From contig JBQLZQ010000084.1 in assembly GCA_052168355.1 (NCBI GenBank), positions 62,001 through 126,000 of the forward strand: DNA of 64,000 bases, read 5' to 3'. Both the position numbers and the translations under genes were made by a program. Positions within the stretch are counted from its first letter, which is position 1; every line of letters begins with the position of its first letter. Under the pieces are notes generated by a model. It made no database searches. It was not told the DNA's origin and was given only the letters and a program-made list of their open reading frames with translations. Origin of the DNA: JBQLZQ01 sp052168355 (GTDB lineage: Bacteria; Pseudomonadota; Alphaproteobacteria; DSM-16000; Inquilinaceae). Shown in pieces: positions 43,792-52,087 of this stretch.

Positions 43792-44691
43792 CTATTTCTT
43801 GAAACAGTGCTCGCGGTGCCATTCCAGGAACCGCGGGTGAGGCCGATCTGCCGCGCGAATCGGCGGTGTCGCGTGGCCGTTTTTGTTGATGAAGGACTCC
43901 ACGCTGCCGATGTCGTTGACCTGCCGAGAGATCAGAATCTCGAGGCTATTCGATAGACTGATCAGGCCACGGTCGAACATCCAGTGCGCCGTGCCCGACA
44001 GTGCGATACCGTTGCGAACGGTGTCCGGACCGTTGTGCTCCACCGGCTTGATGTGGGCGGCATCGACCTCGGCCCGTCCGCGCCCGTTGATCAGCTTGAG
44101 GCCCGTGAAAGCGCAGCGCTCATCGTATGCGCGAAGCACAAGGCGTCGGAACACCCGGTCTCGCACGGGCCGGCTCACCAGATGCTCGACACGCTGTCGT
44201 TCTGTTTCGACCACGAAGGGGGTTTGGTCCTCGGCGAAGCCCGCCACCGGTTCCCCGGTGTCCAGGCGCGGCAGCACCCGATCGGCCTGACTGAGCCCCC
44301 TTTCGAGGATCCGCATGAAGTCCCCGGGCGAAATCGGCCTGACGGCGGCTTGGGCTCGACCCGACAATTTGCCCCGCTCGTTAAGCAGGCCGCGCTCGAT
44401 GGGACCATCGCTATCGTTGAAGGGAACGGGATTGGCGAAGTCGAGATAGCTTCCCGGCTCAATCAAGGCAAGAAACCGTCCGGGAGCCGTTTCGTCGGAT
44501 ATCAGTCTCTCGACGCGAGCAATGGCGAAGTAGCCGCGCGTCTTCGGCACTTTCGTTGGTTCCAAATACACAATCCAGTCACCAGCCGAGCCCTTCGCCC
44601 GGTCGAGGTACTGTTTTGGAAACTGATACTGTTCCGACGGACTGTCGTCGTAGACTGAGTCGGGGCGCAGCATGAAGACGCAATAGCCCAT
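43792..44691 (-). CDS. HNH endonuclease with N-terminal PUA-like domain
   Basis: A 299-residue protein. The C-terminal third is an HNH nuclease: RCAFTGLKLING, VDAAHIKPVEHNGPDTVRNG and ALSGTAHWMFDRGLISL give the His, Asn and His of the fold. The N-terminal part (residues about 1-90) has WIVYLEPTKVPKTRGYFAIARV, a pattern like EVE/ASCH (PUA-like) domains that can read modified bases. A modification-dependent restriction role is possible (inference). ATG 44691 is preferred because AGGA lies eight bases upstream; an earlier ATG exists at 44724. No methyltransferase is linked. Confidence 0.85.
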   Translation of the reverse strand: MGYCVFMLRPDSVYDDSPSEQYQFPKQYLDRAKGSAGDWIVYLEPTKVPKTRGYFAIARVERLISDETAPGRFLALIEPGSYLDFANPVPFNDSDGPIERGLLNERGKLSGRAQAAVRPISPGDFMRILERGLSQADRVLPRLDTGEPVAGFAEDQTPFVVETERQRVEHLVSRPVRDRVFRRLVLRAYDERCAFTGLKLINGRGRAEVDAAHIKPVEHNGPDTVRNGIALSGTAHWMFDRGLISLSNSLEILISRQVNDIGSVESFINKNGHATPPIRAADRPHPRFLEWHREHCFKK

Positions 44692-45014
44692 GCGACAATC
44701 CTCATCCGTTCGCATTCCTGCCAAGTGCGGCCCACCGGCAAGTGCACGGCGTTTGTCGGGCCGTGCGAGTCGACAGTGCGAACTGCTACTTCGCTATAAC
44801 CCTACGACGAAACCGTAGTTGAATCGATGAATCGGCTATGAGCGGTCTCCTGAGGAGAGTAACTGGCTCTCGGCTGGAGTATCGCCAAAACAATCCGTGC
44901 TCTTCCTGAAGCGACCCGGGTTCAGGCGAAGTTCAAAGCGCCACCGACTGAAACGGGTTTCTCGGTTGCAAAGTTGAAGCATGAGACATGAGCGTACTCC
45001 CGCTGCGGGCCGAT
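44692..45014. other. Intergenic region between HNH nuclease and cyclase genes
   Basis: About 320 bases between two leftward genes, with no recognised coding sequence. A short inverted repeat CTACG...CGTAG lies near 44803-44819. The promoter of the HNH gene probably lies in 44700-44830, but no clear motif pair was found. Confidence 0.4.
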
Positions 45015-46703
45015 CTACAGCGGCTGAATAGTGTAGCCGTCATGCTCCTGCACGATGTCGAATACCGCGATGCTCACGAGAGGACCCCTCTCTCGAAAGG
45101 AGATCGTTCGAGGGCTGGTCGACGGTTCCAGGCCGCAGGCCCGCGCACTCTCGTGCGTGGCGACCAGGATTCCCCCGAAGGCCTTCGTCGCCTCCTGGAG
45201 GCGTGCCGCAACATTCGCCGGTTCGCCGAAGAAGTGAGCTCTATCTTCCGTAGAACTAAGACCGATCAGCCCGGATCCGAACTGCAAACCGATCCCGACG
45301 CGCAACGGTTGTTGAAGGTGGCAGGCAAGCCGATCCGAGAGGACTGCCACGTCGCGAACCGTATCCTTGGCCGCTGAAAGGGCTGCCTTGCCCGCGCCGT
45401 CGGCCGACGTTCCAGCTAGGAAGACGGCCATTATGCCGTCGCCGGACACGCTGACGACGTGGCCACCGTGGCGCGTCACGGCATTGCAGACAGCGTCCTG
45501 GTAGGCACTCAGGATGTAGAAGACGTCGTAGGGGAGCGCGTTTTCCGCGAGTTTCGTCGAGTCCCTCAGATCAACGCAGAACGCAAAGACATTTTCTTCG
45601 GATGTCTCTTCGATCCCGAACGGCAACCTTCCTGTCGGCGTTTCCAGCTTCGGGCCGGGTGGCAGGATCTTGAGGTCGTGGCGCGGAACGAGTTGACAGG
45701 CAAGCCGAACGTTTGCGCCGACATTGAATCTTCTGAGAGTGGCCGCTTCGATGACGGTGGGTGCTGGCTGCCGGTCGCCTCCCTCCAACACCGTAACCCG
45801 ACAGGTGGAGCACCGCGCCCTACCGCCGCAGAGCGCCGGGATCACGACGCCGCCCTCGGTGAGTACTTCGAGCAGACTCCAGTCTCGCTTGGCGCGGAGT
45901 TCGGGACCGTCTGCGATCCGGACGATCGCCGTCGGACGCCGAACGGCCTGCCAGTGTCGAAGGGCGGACAACACGACAATGGTGCCGAGCGCAAGAGCGT
46001 AGCAGCCGATTGCGCCAAGCGCGATCAGGGTAAGTGCGTGAGAATGGGCCGTGGCGGTTTCAGCGAGATCGTTTGTGGCCGGCTCAAACTCCGTGCCCGA
46101 GTTGGCGAACCCGAGGATGGCAAGCACCGGCAATAGGCAGGCCGCGACGGCGAGCCAAACCCTCGCCCTCCGCCACCAATGGCGGAACCTCAGCCAATCG
46201 TAGACGCCGAGGCAGCCGTGCGCCCACGTGACAACGATCAGCCCGACCTGGATTGCACCGGCGACCGGTTGTTCTACCCAATACGTTCGCACCAATCGTT
46301 CGAACCCGTCCTCCAGCCCAAAGACCATGGTGGCAATCCGAACATCGACGAGGTGGAGAAGCAGTCCGAACGGGATGGCAAGTCCCAGAAGGGCCTGAAT
46401 GCGGCGTCGGCGCGTGGGCCAACGCGACCTGGAACGTGCGACAGTCGCCAAACCGATGGCGGCGTGCAGGATCAACGCAGCATAAAGGGCCAATGTGCCA
46501 GGCAACGTCTCCCAGACGAACAAGGTTACGGCACTCGTGGCTTCCATGCCTTCGACAAGAAAGAGGCCGCCCACCAATCCCACCAAATGGCAGACCACGT
46601 AGACAAACAAAACCAGGCCGGTAGTCAGTCGAACCTGTCTCACGACAAGCGCATGGACGGTCGGTTCGCCCTGTGGGCGCAGGAAGCTCATGTCGTTCGG
46701 CAC
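45015..46703 (-). CDS. Membrane [2Fe-2S] ferredoxin-adenylyl/guanylyl cyclase
   Basis: A 562-residue fusion. Residues about 25-250 hold six hydrophobic segments with several His residues. About 258-350 is an adrenodoxin-type [2Fe-2S] domain with C293-x5-C299-x2-C302 and C337. About 372-550 is a class III cyclase with VDLRDSTKLA (metal Asp379), SGDGIMAVFL (second metal Asp) and GEPANVAARLQ (transition-state Asn/Arg). Redox state probably gates cyclic nucleotide synthesis (inference; such fusions occur in proteobacteria). The start is uncertain: GTG at 46703 or ATG at 46691. Confidence 0.9.
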   Translation of the reverse strand: MPNDMSFLRPQGEPTVHALVVRQVRLTTGLVLFVYVVCHLVGLVGGLFLVEGMEATSAVTLFVWETLPGTLALYAALILHAAIGLATVARSRSRWPTRRRRIQALLGLAIPFGLLLHLVDVRIATMVFGLEDGFERLVRTYWVEQPVAGAIQVGLIVVTWAHGCLGVYDWLRFRHWWRRARVWLAVAACLLPVLAILGFANSGTEFEPATNDLAETATAHSHALTLIALGAIGCYALALGTIVVLSALRHWQAVRRPTAIVRIADGPELRAKRDWSLLEVLTEGGVVIPALCGGRARCSTCRVTVLEGGDRQPAPTVIEAATLRRFNVGANVRLACQLVPRHDLKILPPGPKLETPTGRLPFGIEETSEENVFAFCVDLRDSTKLAENALPYDVFYILSAYQDAVCNAVTRHGGHVVSVSGDGIMAVFLAGTSADGAGKAALSAAKDTVRDVAVLSDRLACHLQQPLRVGIGLQFGSGLIGLSSTEDRAHFFGEPANVAARLQEATKAFGGILVATHESARACGLEPSTSPRTISFRERGPLVSIAVFDIVQEHDGYTIQPL

Positions 46704-46887
46704 AGCTCCGTGACAAAGGCATCTGGATTATTCGTCACCATCAAACGGCGCCCGCTTCGTCTATGGTGACTTGTCATCGACTGCGAAAGTCAGGCTGCCT
46801 CAGGAGGACAGCGGTTTCGTGCGATTACAGAACACGGCGAGTCAGGTTCAGATTTCCGTGTGCCTGACCGGGGCTCCCGCCTGAGCG

Positions 46888-47145
46888 TCAGCACCACATC
46901 GCCTTCACCGGGCTGGCAAACGCAATGAGTTCGCCAGCGACAGGGGACCGGTTTGGCCCGCCCCCGAGCAGGGTGACGGAAGCGGCAAGAATGACAGCGG
47001 CGCAGGCAACTCCCGAACGTCTGCGCCGTGACCGCCTTTGCGCGTCCGACATCGTAGCGAGCCACGTTTCATGCAGCGACGGCGCCGGCACGCGGAATCG
47101 TTCCTCGCAGTCGTGGACGCTTGTCAGAAGCCCTTCGTGGATCAT
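46888..47145 (-). CDS. Small hypothetical membrane-anchored protein
   Basis: An 85-residue frame whose ATG overlaps the stop of the cytochrome b gene in an ATGA, as expected for translational coupling. Residues about 1-45 are polar and basic (MSDAQRRSRRRRS), followed by one hydrophobic segment (GVACAAVILAASVTLLGGG) and a short tail. It has no recognised domain. The N-terminal polar/C-terminal membrane order recalls small anti-sigma or cytochrome accessory proteins, but no assignment is made. The overlap is the main support for its reality. Confidence 0.5.
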   Translation of the reverse strand: MIHEGLLTSVHDCEERFRVPAPSLHETWLATMSDAQRRSRRRRSGVACAAVILAASVTLLGGGPNRSPVAGELIAFASPVKAMWC

Positions 47146-47768
47146 TTTACGTCCTCCTCCACCGGCCGGTCCTTCCAGACCGCGATGCGTGGCAGGAGAT
47201 CGATGCGGTCTTTCAGTCTATGTTTGACGACGGCGGCGACGTGTACGGTGACGAGCGCCAGGAGGCCGTAGACGAGCCAGGCATGGATGGTGCTGGTGAG
47301 CGGATCGAGTGTCACGCCGAAGAGCTGTTCGCGGATCGGAAAGACTTGAGGCATCGCCACGCCGAACCAGACGACGCCGTGCCCGCCGAAATCCGTCAGG
47401 GCCCAACCCGTCGTGACCCCCAGCGCGATGAGAGCATAGAGCCCCCAATGACCGGCCTTTGCGGCGCGCCGCTCGGCTGTCGGAAGATGGCTCGGCAGGT
47501 CCGGGTGCCGCGTCAGAAGCCGCGCGCTCAGCCGGGCCACGAGCAGGACGATCAGGGTGACGCCGACGGATTTGTGCAGGTCGTAGAGGTATTCCTGCGC
47601 CGGCGAATCATGGGGCATGAGATTGCGCATGAAGTAGCCCGACGCCCACATGAAGACGAAGCCGGCGGCCATCAGCCAGTGCAGCCATCGCACGACCACA
47701 TGGTAGCGCGCGTCTGCGGTGTTACCCTCGGACGCATTGTGCTCGACAGGTCTGCTCAGATCGGTCAT
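47142..47768 (-). CDS. Cytochrome b561/b-type membrane subunit
   Basis: A 208-residue protein with four to five transmembrane segments and His residues placed for two b hemes: VVRWLHWLMAAGFVFMW, YLYDLHKSVGVTLIVLLV, AKAGHWGLYALIALGV and STIHAWLVYGLLALVTVHVAAV. It matches the Ni-Fe hydrogenase cytochrome b/cytochrome b561 family, which passes electrons between quinones and periplasmic partners. It lies about 40 bases after the FGE-like pseudogene on the same strand. The redox partner is unknown. Confidence 0.9.
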   Translation of the reverse strand: MTDLSRPVEHNASEGNTADARYHVVVRWLHWLMAAGFVFMWASGYFMRNLMPHDSPAQEYLYDLHKSVGVTLIVLLVARLSARLLTRHPDLPSHLPTAERRAAKAGHWGLYALIALGVTTGWALTDFGGHGVVWFGVAMPQVFPIREQLFGVTLDPLTSTIHAWLVYGLLALVTVHVAAVVKHRLKDRIDLLPRIAVWKDRPVEEDVK

Positions 47769-47807
47769 GCCGTGTTCCCTTTGCGGTGGTGGTCAGCGCA
47801 ATCCGGA

Positions 47808-48800
47808 TCATGCGGGCGCCGCGGCGCAGCGAAAGCCGATGTGGCGGTGGCCGCGCTCCGGCGCGTTCGAGAAGCCGTTCCGGTGGGTTGCCGTGAGCGC
47901 CGCAGGCTCGGCGTCATAGATGTAGTCGCCGCCCCTGGTGACCCGCTCGCCGGACCGGTCCGGTGCTTCGCGCCCGTCGTTTGCGTCGTAGGGGTAGGGA
48001 CGCATCAGGCTGGAGGTTCATTCGGCGAGCGATCCGCTCATATCGAGGGCGCCGGACGGCGATGCGCCTGCGGGGCGCTCGCCGACGGTGCCCGTCACCC
48101 CAGTCTGTCCCGATACGAAGACGCGCGTTCGGTCAGGGGGCGTGTCGCCCCAGGGATAGAGGCTGCCGTCGTCGCCTCGGGCAGCGGCTTCCCATTCCGC
48201 TTCTGTCGGCAGCCTTGCGCCCCGCCACGCGCAGTAGGCGCGGGCGCCGGCCCAGGTCGTTTCGGTCACGGGATGGTTTTCGTAACCGCGGCTCGGCATG
48301 AACGCGCCGTTCTCGTAGCCGATGCGCGCCTGATCGTCGTCGAGGGCGATGATGGGATAGAGGCCGCTTCCCTCCCGAACTTCCATGAGCAGCGCGGCAT
48401 GCTTTCGAGAGAGCCCGCGCGGCGACGCTTCGCCGGCTCCGAATGGCTCTGAAACGGGAATGGCCAGCGCGTTCAGATACTCGGCGAAGGCGGCGTTGGT
48501 CACCTCGGTGCGGTCGATCCTGAAAGCCCGCAAGTCCACCGAATGGGCCGGCCGTTCGATGCCCGGACCGTCGTCGCGCCCAAGCGTGTAGGACCCGGCC
48601 CGTATGGTGAGCATGGACGCCTGACCCCGCGCCGAGTGCGGGGCGCTCTGTGGTGTGAAGGGCGCCGAATCGAGCGCGGTGTAGTCAGGCGGCGTCTGCC
48701 CTTGCCGGGCTTCGATCGGACCGATAGCGGCGACGGTTGCGATCGCGCTGACGACGGTGAGGCCCATAACCGTCAAGGCCGGAAAGGATCGTCGAGACAT
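47808..48800 (-). pseudogene. Formylglycine-generating-enzyme-like protein with an in-frame opal codon
   Basis: From ATG 48800 (GGAGGTCAC upstream) the frame encodes a signal-anchor and an SUMF1/FGE-sulfatase domain: MLTIRAGSYTLGRDDG, FRIDRTEVTNAAFAEYLNAL, GARLPTEAEWEAAARGDDG. It then stops at TGA 48018-48020 after DMSGSLAE. The same frame continues to 47808 with TSSLMRPYPYDAN, GERVTRGGDYIYD and RHIGFRCA, the normal family ending. The family has EW at this point, so a single G-to-A change turned TGG into TGA. It is either a fresh nonsense mutation or a sequencing error. It is linked to the cytochrome b gene and faces a MarR gene. Confidence 0.82.
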
Positions 48801-48869
48801 GCGTGACCTCCAGTCCTCGCGCCATGATGCACCCTGCTTGCCAAAGCAGGAGAAAGCCGCGATGAACGT

Positions 48870-48915
48870 AATATGGCAATGCATATATCCGGTTACAACG
48901 ACTATCGTGTATAAC
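48870..48915. promoter_or_regulatory. Possible promoter/operator between FGE-like and MarR genes
   Basis: Leftward, TTGTAA (complement of 48893-48898) and CATATT (complement of 48870-48875) have a 17-base spacer and would serve the FGE-like/cytochrome genes. An imperfect inverted repeat, GTTACA-N10-TGTATAAC (48892-48915), covers the -35 element and may be the MarR binding site. Rightward, TATAAC (48910-48915) could be a -10 but lacks a good -35. Confidence 0.4.
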
Positions 48916-48921
48916 AACTAC

Positions 48922-49419
48922 ATGAAGGTGATGATGGGCCGCGAATCGCCGAGAAAATTCCAGACTCCGGATCTCGTCGTCACGGAAACCGGGAAGTACG
49001 TGCCCGAGCAGCAGGCCTATCTAAATCTGATCCGGACGGCCGAGGTGCTCAGTCAGCGGGTGGGCGACCTGATGTCGGGCTACGGCATCTCCGGAAAGCA
49101 ATACAACGTGCTTCGCTCCATCCGACGCGGCGGCGACGAAGGGCTGAGCATCTCGCAAATCAGCGAGCAGATGACGGATCCGCGGGCGGACGTGACCCGG
49201 TTGCTGGACCGGTTGGTGCGGGACGGGCTCGTTGACCGCCAGCCCGACGAGGCGGACAGGCGGGTCGTTCGGACTTACCTGACCCAAGCAGGTTCAAACC
49301 TGCTCAAAGCCATCGATGAGCCGCTCCTTGAGACGCATCGCGATCAATTCGCCCATCTGTCCAAGCCCGAGATCGAGCAACTCACCAACCTCCTGAGAAA
49401 AGCACGCGGCGAAGCATAG
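48922..49419 (+). CDS. MarR-family transcriptional regulator
   Basis: A 165-residue winged-helix regulator. SGYGISGKQYNVLRSI and LSISQISEQMTDPRADVTRLLDRLVRDGL hold the recognition helix, and VDRQPDEADRRVVRTYLTQAG is the wing. It lacks the Cys-rich tail of the other two MarR proteins in the window. It is divergent from the FGE-like/cytochrome b561 genes, 121 bases away, and probably represses them and itself in response to a small molecule (inference). The start may instead be ATG 48931 or 48934. Confidence 0.88.
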   Translation: MKVMMGRESPRKFQTPDLVVTETGKYVPEQQAYLNLIRTAEVLSQRVGDLMSGYGISGKQYNVLRSIRRGGDEGLSISQISEQMTDPRADVTRLLDRLVRDGLVDRQPDEADRRVVRTYLTQAGSNLLKAIDEPLLETHRDQFAHLSKPEIEQLTNLLRKARGEA

Positions 49420-49439
49420 CGTCGGCTTCCCAAGAGGTC

Positions 49440-49600
49440 AGCGCCACCGGCGCCGATCAACGGCTCGGTATCAGGGAGGTGGACGACGGCATTTGGCTGA
49501 TCAGCTTCATGCATTATGATCTGGGATATATCGACCTGGAGCAAAAACATTGCAAACCATCGACACCCTGTTCGGCTCGAGGGTGTCACCCATGTCTTAG
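49440..49600 (+). pseudogene. C-terminal remnant of an IS transposase (DDE integrase type)
   Basis: Starting just after the MarR gene, the frame reads ADQRLGIREVDDGIWLISFM and HYDLGYIDLEQK. One base is then missing in an A-run (49543-49547). Shifting frame gives TLQTIDTLFGSRVSPMS and a TAG at 49598-49600. This is the characteristic C terminus of a common IS-family integrase/transposase. The rest of the gene is absent, so the insertion sequence was deleted down to its right end. Exact IS family not determined. Confidence 0.72.
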
Positions 49601-49622
49601 GTACAAGCTGTCACCCATGTCT
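49584..49622. repeat. Direct repeats of an insertion-sequence right end
   Basis: TGTCACCCATGTCT occurs at 49584-49597 and at 49609-49622, 25 bases apart. The first copy overlaps the last codons of the transposase remnant. Repeated transposase-binding sites of this kind are usual at IS ends. The outer boundary of the element is not recognisable. Confidence 0.65.
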
Positions 49623-49693
49623 CCGGTATGGACCCCCGGCGGCGATGGCGGGCCACGCGCGATGAAAACACGAACTATTCCTTCGCTATAGCA

Positions 49694-50068
49694 CTACGCT
49701 GAGGTCGTGAGCAGCGCGTGCTCCAATCCCCATTCTCGAAGCGCCATGATGATGGTTCGCAGGCTCTCGCCCTTGGGCGTCAGGCTGTATTCAACCTTGG
49801 GCGGCACCACCGGGAACACCTCGCGGTGGATGAGACCGTCGGCTTCGAGTTCGCGCAGCTGCTTCGTCAGCATACGTTGTGTGACGTCGCCCATCTGGCG
49901 CTTGAGCTCGTTGAAGCGGATCGGTCCGTCCATCAGGTGGTAGAGGGCGAGCCCCTTCCACTTGCCGCCGATTAGCTCCAGAGCCGCCTCGACCGGGCAG
50001 CCCTCGCTGCAATCATAGCTGTCATAACGCTGCCGTCGGTCGACATCGGTGGTATCGAGCGCGACCAT
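49694..50068 (-). CDS. HxlR-family transcriptional regulator
   Basis: A 124-residue winged-helix protein. The N-terminal CSEGCPVEAALELIGGKWKG is the HxlR signature with a conserved Cys. RFNELKRQMGDVTQRMLTKQLRELEADGLIHR is the DNA-binding part, and VEYSLTPKGESLRTI the wing. HxlR proteins sense quinones, aldehydes or diamide through cysteines. The gene is divergent from a quinol-monooxygenase-like gene and a quinone-reductase-like gene, the usual targets. About 110 bases separate the starts. Confidence 0.92.
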   Translation of the reverse strand: MVALDTTDVDRRQRYDSYDCSEGCPVEAALELIGGKWKGLALYHLMDGPIRFNELKRQMGDVTQRMLTKQLRELEADGLIHREVFPVVPPKVEYSLTPKGESLRTIIMALREWGLEHALLTTSA

Positions 50069-50180
50069 TTTACGGTATCCTTTTCGTGCCTACATGCCCG
50101 AAACGTGCGTACTTGTCCTTCTCGAACGTATAGGCCAACTGTCCTTTCCGACGCAATCATCATCGGAAAGGACACGGGAT

Positions 50181-50468
50181 ATGACCCTCACGGTCGTCGC
50201 GAATATTCACGCCAAGCCGGGTCGCGAGGCGACGGTCCGGACGGAGCTCGAGAAGCTCGTCTCACCCACGAGAGCCGAACGGGGCTGCCTGCAGTACGAT
50301 CTGCATCAGGATCATTCGGCTCCCACGCATTTCATGTTCTACGAGACCTGGGAGAGCCGGGAGCTTTGGCAGGCGCATATGAACGCGCCGCATACCGCGG
50401 CTTACATGGAAGCGACCGATGGCGCGGTCGACCGGTTCGTTCTCAACGAGATGGAGCGTCTGGCGTGA
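50181..50468 (+). CDS. Antibiotic biosynthesis monooxygenase-domain protein (YgiN-like)
   Basis: A 95-residue ABM-fold protein. VVANIHAKPGREATVRTELEKL, GCLQYDLHQD and MFYETWESRELWQAHMNAPH are typical of the YgiN putative quinol monooxygenase group. These small dimers act on quinols or other aromatic electrophiles. ATG 50181 matches the family start. It is divergent from HxlR and probably under its control. Confidence 0.9.
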   Translation: MTLTVVANIHAKPGREATVRTELEKLVSPTRAERGCLQYDLHQDHSAPTHFMFYETWESRELWQAHMNAPHTAAYMEATDGAVDRFVLNEMERLA

Positions 50469-50767
50469 GCTCGACCCGGCCGTTCTTCAATCCGTGCACG
50501 GGCCGGAGGGAGACGCTCCGAGACGTCGGGCGACACGGTCGGCACGAACGCGTGTTCGCGCTCGCGCAATCCTCCGCGCGTCTCGTTCGCCGCCGCTGCA
50601 CGTCGCACGGAGCCGGCGAGCCCGTCACCGTGGAGTGCAGCCGTTCCGGACGGCCGAGACGCCCCGCATGACGCTCGGATCGGCTCCGGCCGATCTTGCG
50701 GCAACCGGCAGAAATCGGGCACGGCCGCGCCACCCGAGGCGACCGGCGTCCCGACAGGAGACCCTTC
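50469..50767. other. GC-rich gap between monooxygenase and dehydrogenase genes
   Basis: About 300 bases of very GC-rich sequence. Frames on both strands are Arg-rich and lack family resemblance. No gene is called. AGGAGA near 50756 is the ribosome site of the next gene. Confidence 0.5.
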
Positions 50768-51775
50768 ATGAAAGCCATCGGTTACACCAAATCCCTGCCC
50801 ATCGGCGACGAAGGCGCGCTACGGGCCTTCGATCTGCCCGATCCCGAGCCGGGTCCGCGCGACCTTCTCGTCGACGTGCGGGCCGTTTCGGTCAACCCCG
50901 TCGACGTCAAGGTGCGCGCTCGCGTGGACCCCGGCGGCGAGAAGAAGGTCCTCGGCTGGGACGCCTCGGGCAGGGTGCGCGCGGTCGGTGCCGAGGTGAC
51001 GCTCTTCGAGCCCGGCGACGAGGTCTATTACGCCGGGGCGATCGACCGTCCGGGGACCAACAGCGAACTTCACGTCGTCGATGAGCGGATCGTCGGGAGG
51101 AAGCCCAAGAGCCTGTCTCATGCGAAGGCAGCAGCGCTGCCGCTGACGACGATCACCGCATGGGAACTGATCTTCGATCGCTTCGGCATCCAGGAGGGGG
51201 GTGGAGACGGCGACACGCTGCTGGCGGTCGGTGGTGCGGGCGGTGTCGGCTCGATCCTGATCCAGCTTGCGCGTGAACTGACCGCACTGACCGTGGTCGC
51301 GACCGCCTCGCGGCCCGAAACCCGTGCCTGGGTCGAGGCCATGGGGGCCCATCACGTCATCGACCATCGGGGCGACATGCCCGCGCAAATGGAAGCGCTC
51401 GGCCTGACACCGCGCTATGTCGCCGGTCTCACGGGCACGGAACGACACTTTTCGGCGATCGCCGAGATGCTGGCACCCCAGGGCAGGTTCGGCTTGGTCG
51501 ACGACCCCGATCCCAAGGCGGTCGACGTGATGCTGTTCAAGCAGAAGGCGATCTCGCTGCATTGGGAGTTCATGTTCACCCGCTCGCTCTTCGAAACACA
51601 CGACATGATCGAACAGCATCGCCTGCTCTCCCGCGTCGCCGATCTGGTCGACGAAGGGCGGATTCGGACGACCGCAAACCACGAAGGGGGTGCGATGACA
51701 CCCGACAGTCTGCGCGCGGCGCATCGGCTGCAGGAAAGCGGTGCTGCCATCGGCAAGACGACCCTGACCTGGTGA
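50768..51775 (+). CDS. Zinc-type alcohol dehydrogenase-like quinone oxidoreductase (MDR)
   Basis: A 335-residue MDR protein without catalytic zinc ligands. VSVNPVDVKVRARVDPG, VLGWDASGRVRAVGAEV and LPLTTITAWELIFDRFGI are typical of the ZADH/quinone reductase group. The NADPH site is LLAVGGAGGVGSILIQLARE. Such enzymes reduce quinones or enones. It follows the quinol-monooxygenase-like gene on the same strand, 300 bases away, and fits an HxlR-controlled electrophile response (inference). GGAGAC lies before the ATG. Confidence 0.9.
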   Translation: MKAIGYTKSLPIGDEGALRAFDLPDPEPGPRDLLVDVRAVSVNPVDVKVRARVDPGGEKKVLGWDASGRVRAVGAEVTLFEPGDEVYYAGAIDRPGTNSELHVVDERIVGRKPKSLSHAKAAALPLTTITAWELIFDRFGIQEGGGDGDTLLAVGGAGGVGSILIQLARELTALTVVATASRPETRAWVEAMGAHHVIDHRGDMPAQMEALGLTPRYVAGLTGTERHFSAIAEMLAPQGRFGLVDDPDPKAVDVMLFKQKAISLHWEFMFTRSLFETHDMIEQHRLLSRVADLVDEGRIRTTANHEGGAMTPDSLRAAHRLQESGAAIGKTTLTW

Positions 51776-52052
51776 AAGGCCCGGTCACGAGTTAGCGGCT
51801 CGCTCGAACCACCATCGCGGCTTTGGGGGGAGTCGTCCTTGCAAGCCCTGCCTCGGCGGAGCCGTTCGCGCCTTGCGATTACGGGTGCCTTGATGAGGCG
51901 AAGGCCCAGGCTTCTCTGTTAGATGCCGGCTACAGTCCGATCGAAGAGGTGCCGTTGCTCCGCCGCATGGAACATCATTCTCCACGACGGCGCATCTGTC
52001 GTGAAGCAGCGCCACCTTCCGAAAGCGAGCGTCTCTGCTGTAGCTCCAAGCT
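51776..52052. other. Intergenic region upstream of the second Cys-tailed MarR gene
   Basis: Roughly 280 bases with no recognised gene. A plus-strand frame starting at 51823 looks like a signal peptide followed by Cys-containing text, but it has no homology I recognise and ends inside the MarR promoter; it is not called. Confidence 0.4.
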
Positions 52053-52080
52053 TGTTTTATGTGTGTATCATGCATATATC
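52053..52080 (+). promoter_or_regulatory. Promoter with related MarR operator
   Basis: TTGTTT (52053-52058) and TATATC (52075-52080) are separated by 16 bases. The spacer holds ATGTGTG-TAT-CATGCAT (52059-52075), an imperfect palindrome with the same 7-3-7 geometry as the operators at 958-974 and 3743-3759. The position between -35 and -10 is also the same. It suggests autoregulation of the MarR/EamA operon. Confidence 0.55.
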
Positions 52081-52087
52081 TAGCTGC

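Noticed and set aside
48018..48020. TGA read as selenocysteine or as Trp by recoding
   Set aside because: The family has Trp, not Cys or Sec, at this position, and TGA ends many normal genes in the window, so general TGA recoding is excluded.
51823..52083. An 86-codon plus-strand frame with a signal-like start
   Set aside because: It runs into the MarR promoter and operator, has no recognised domain and no good ribosome site.
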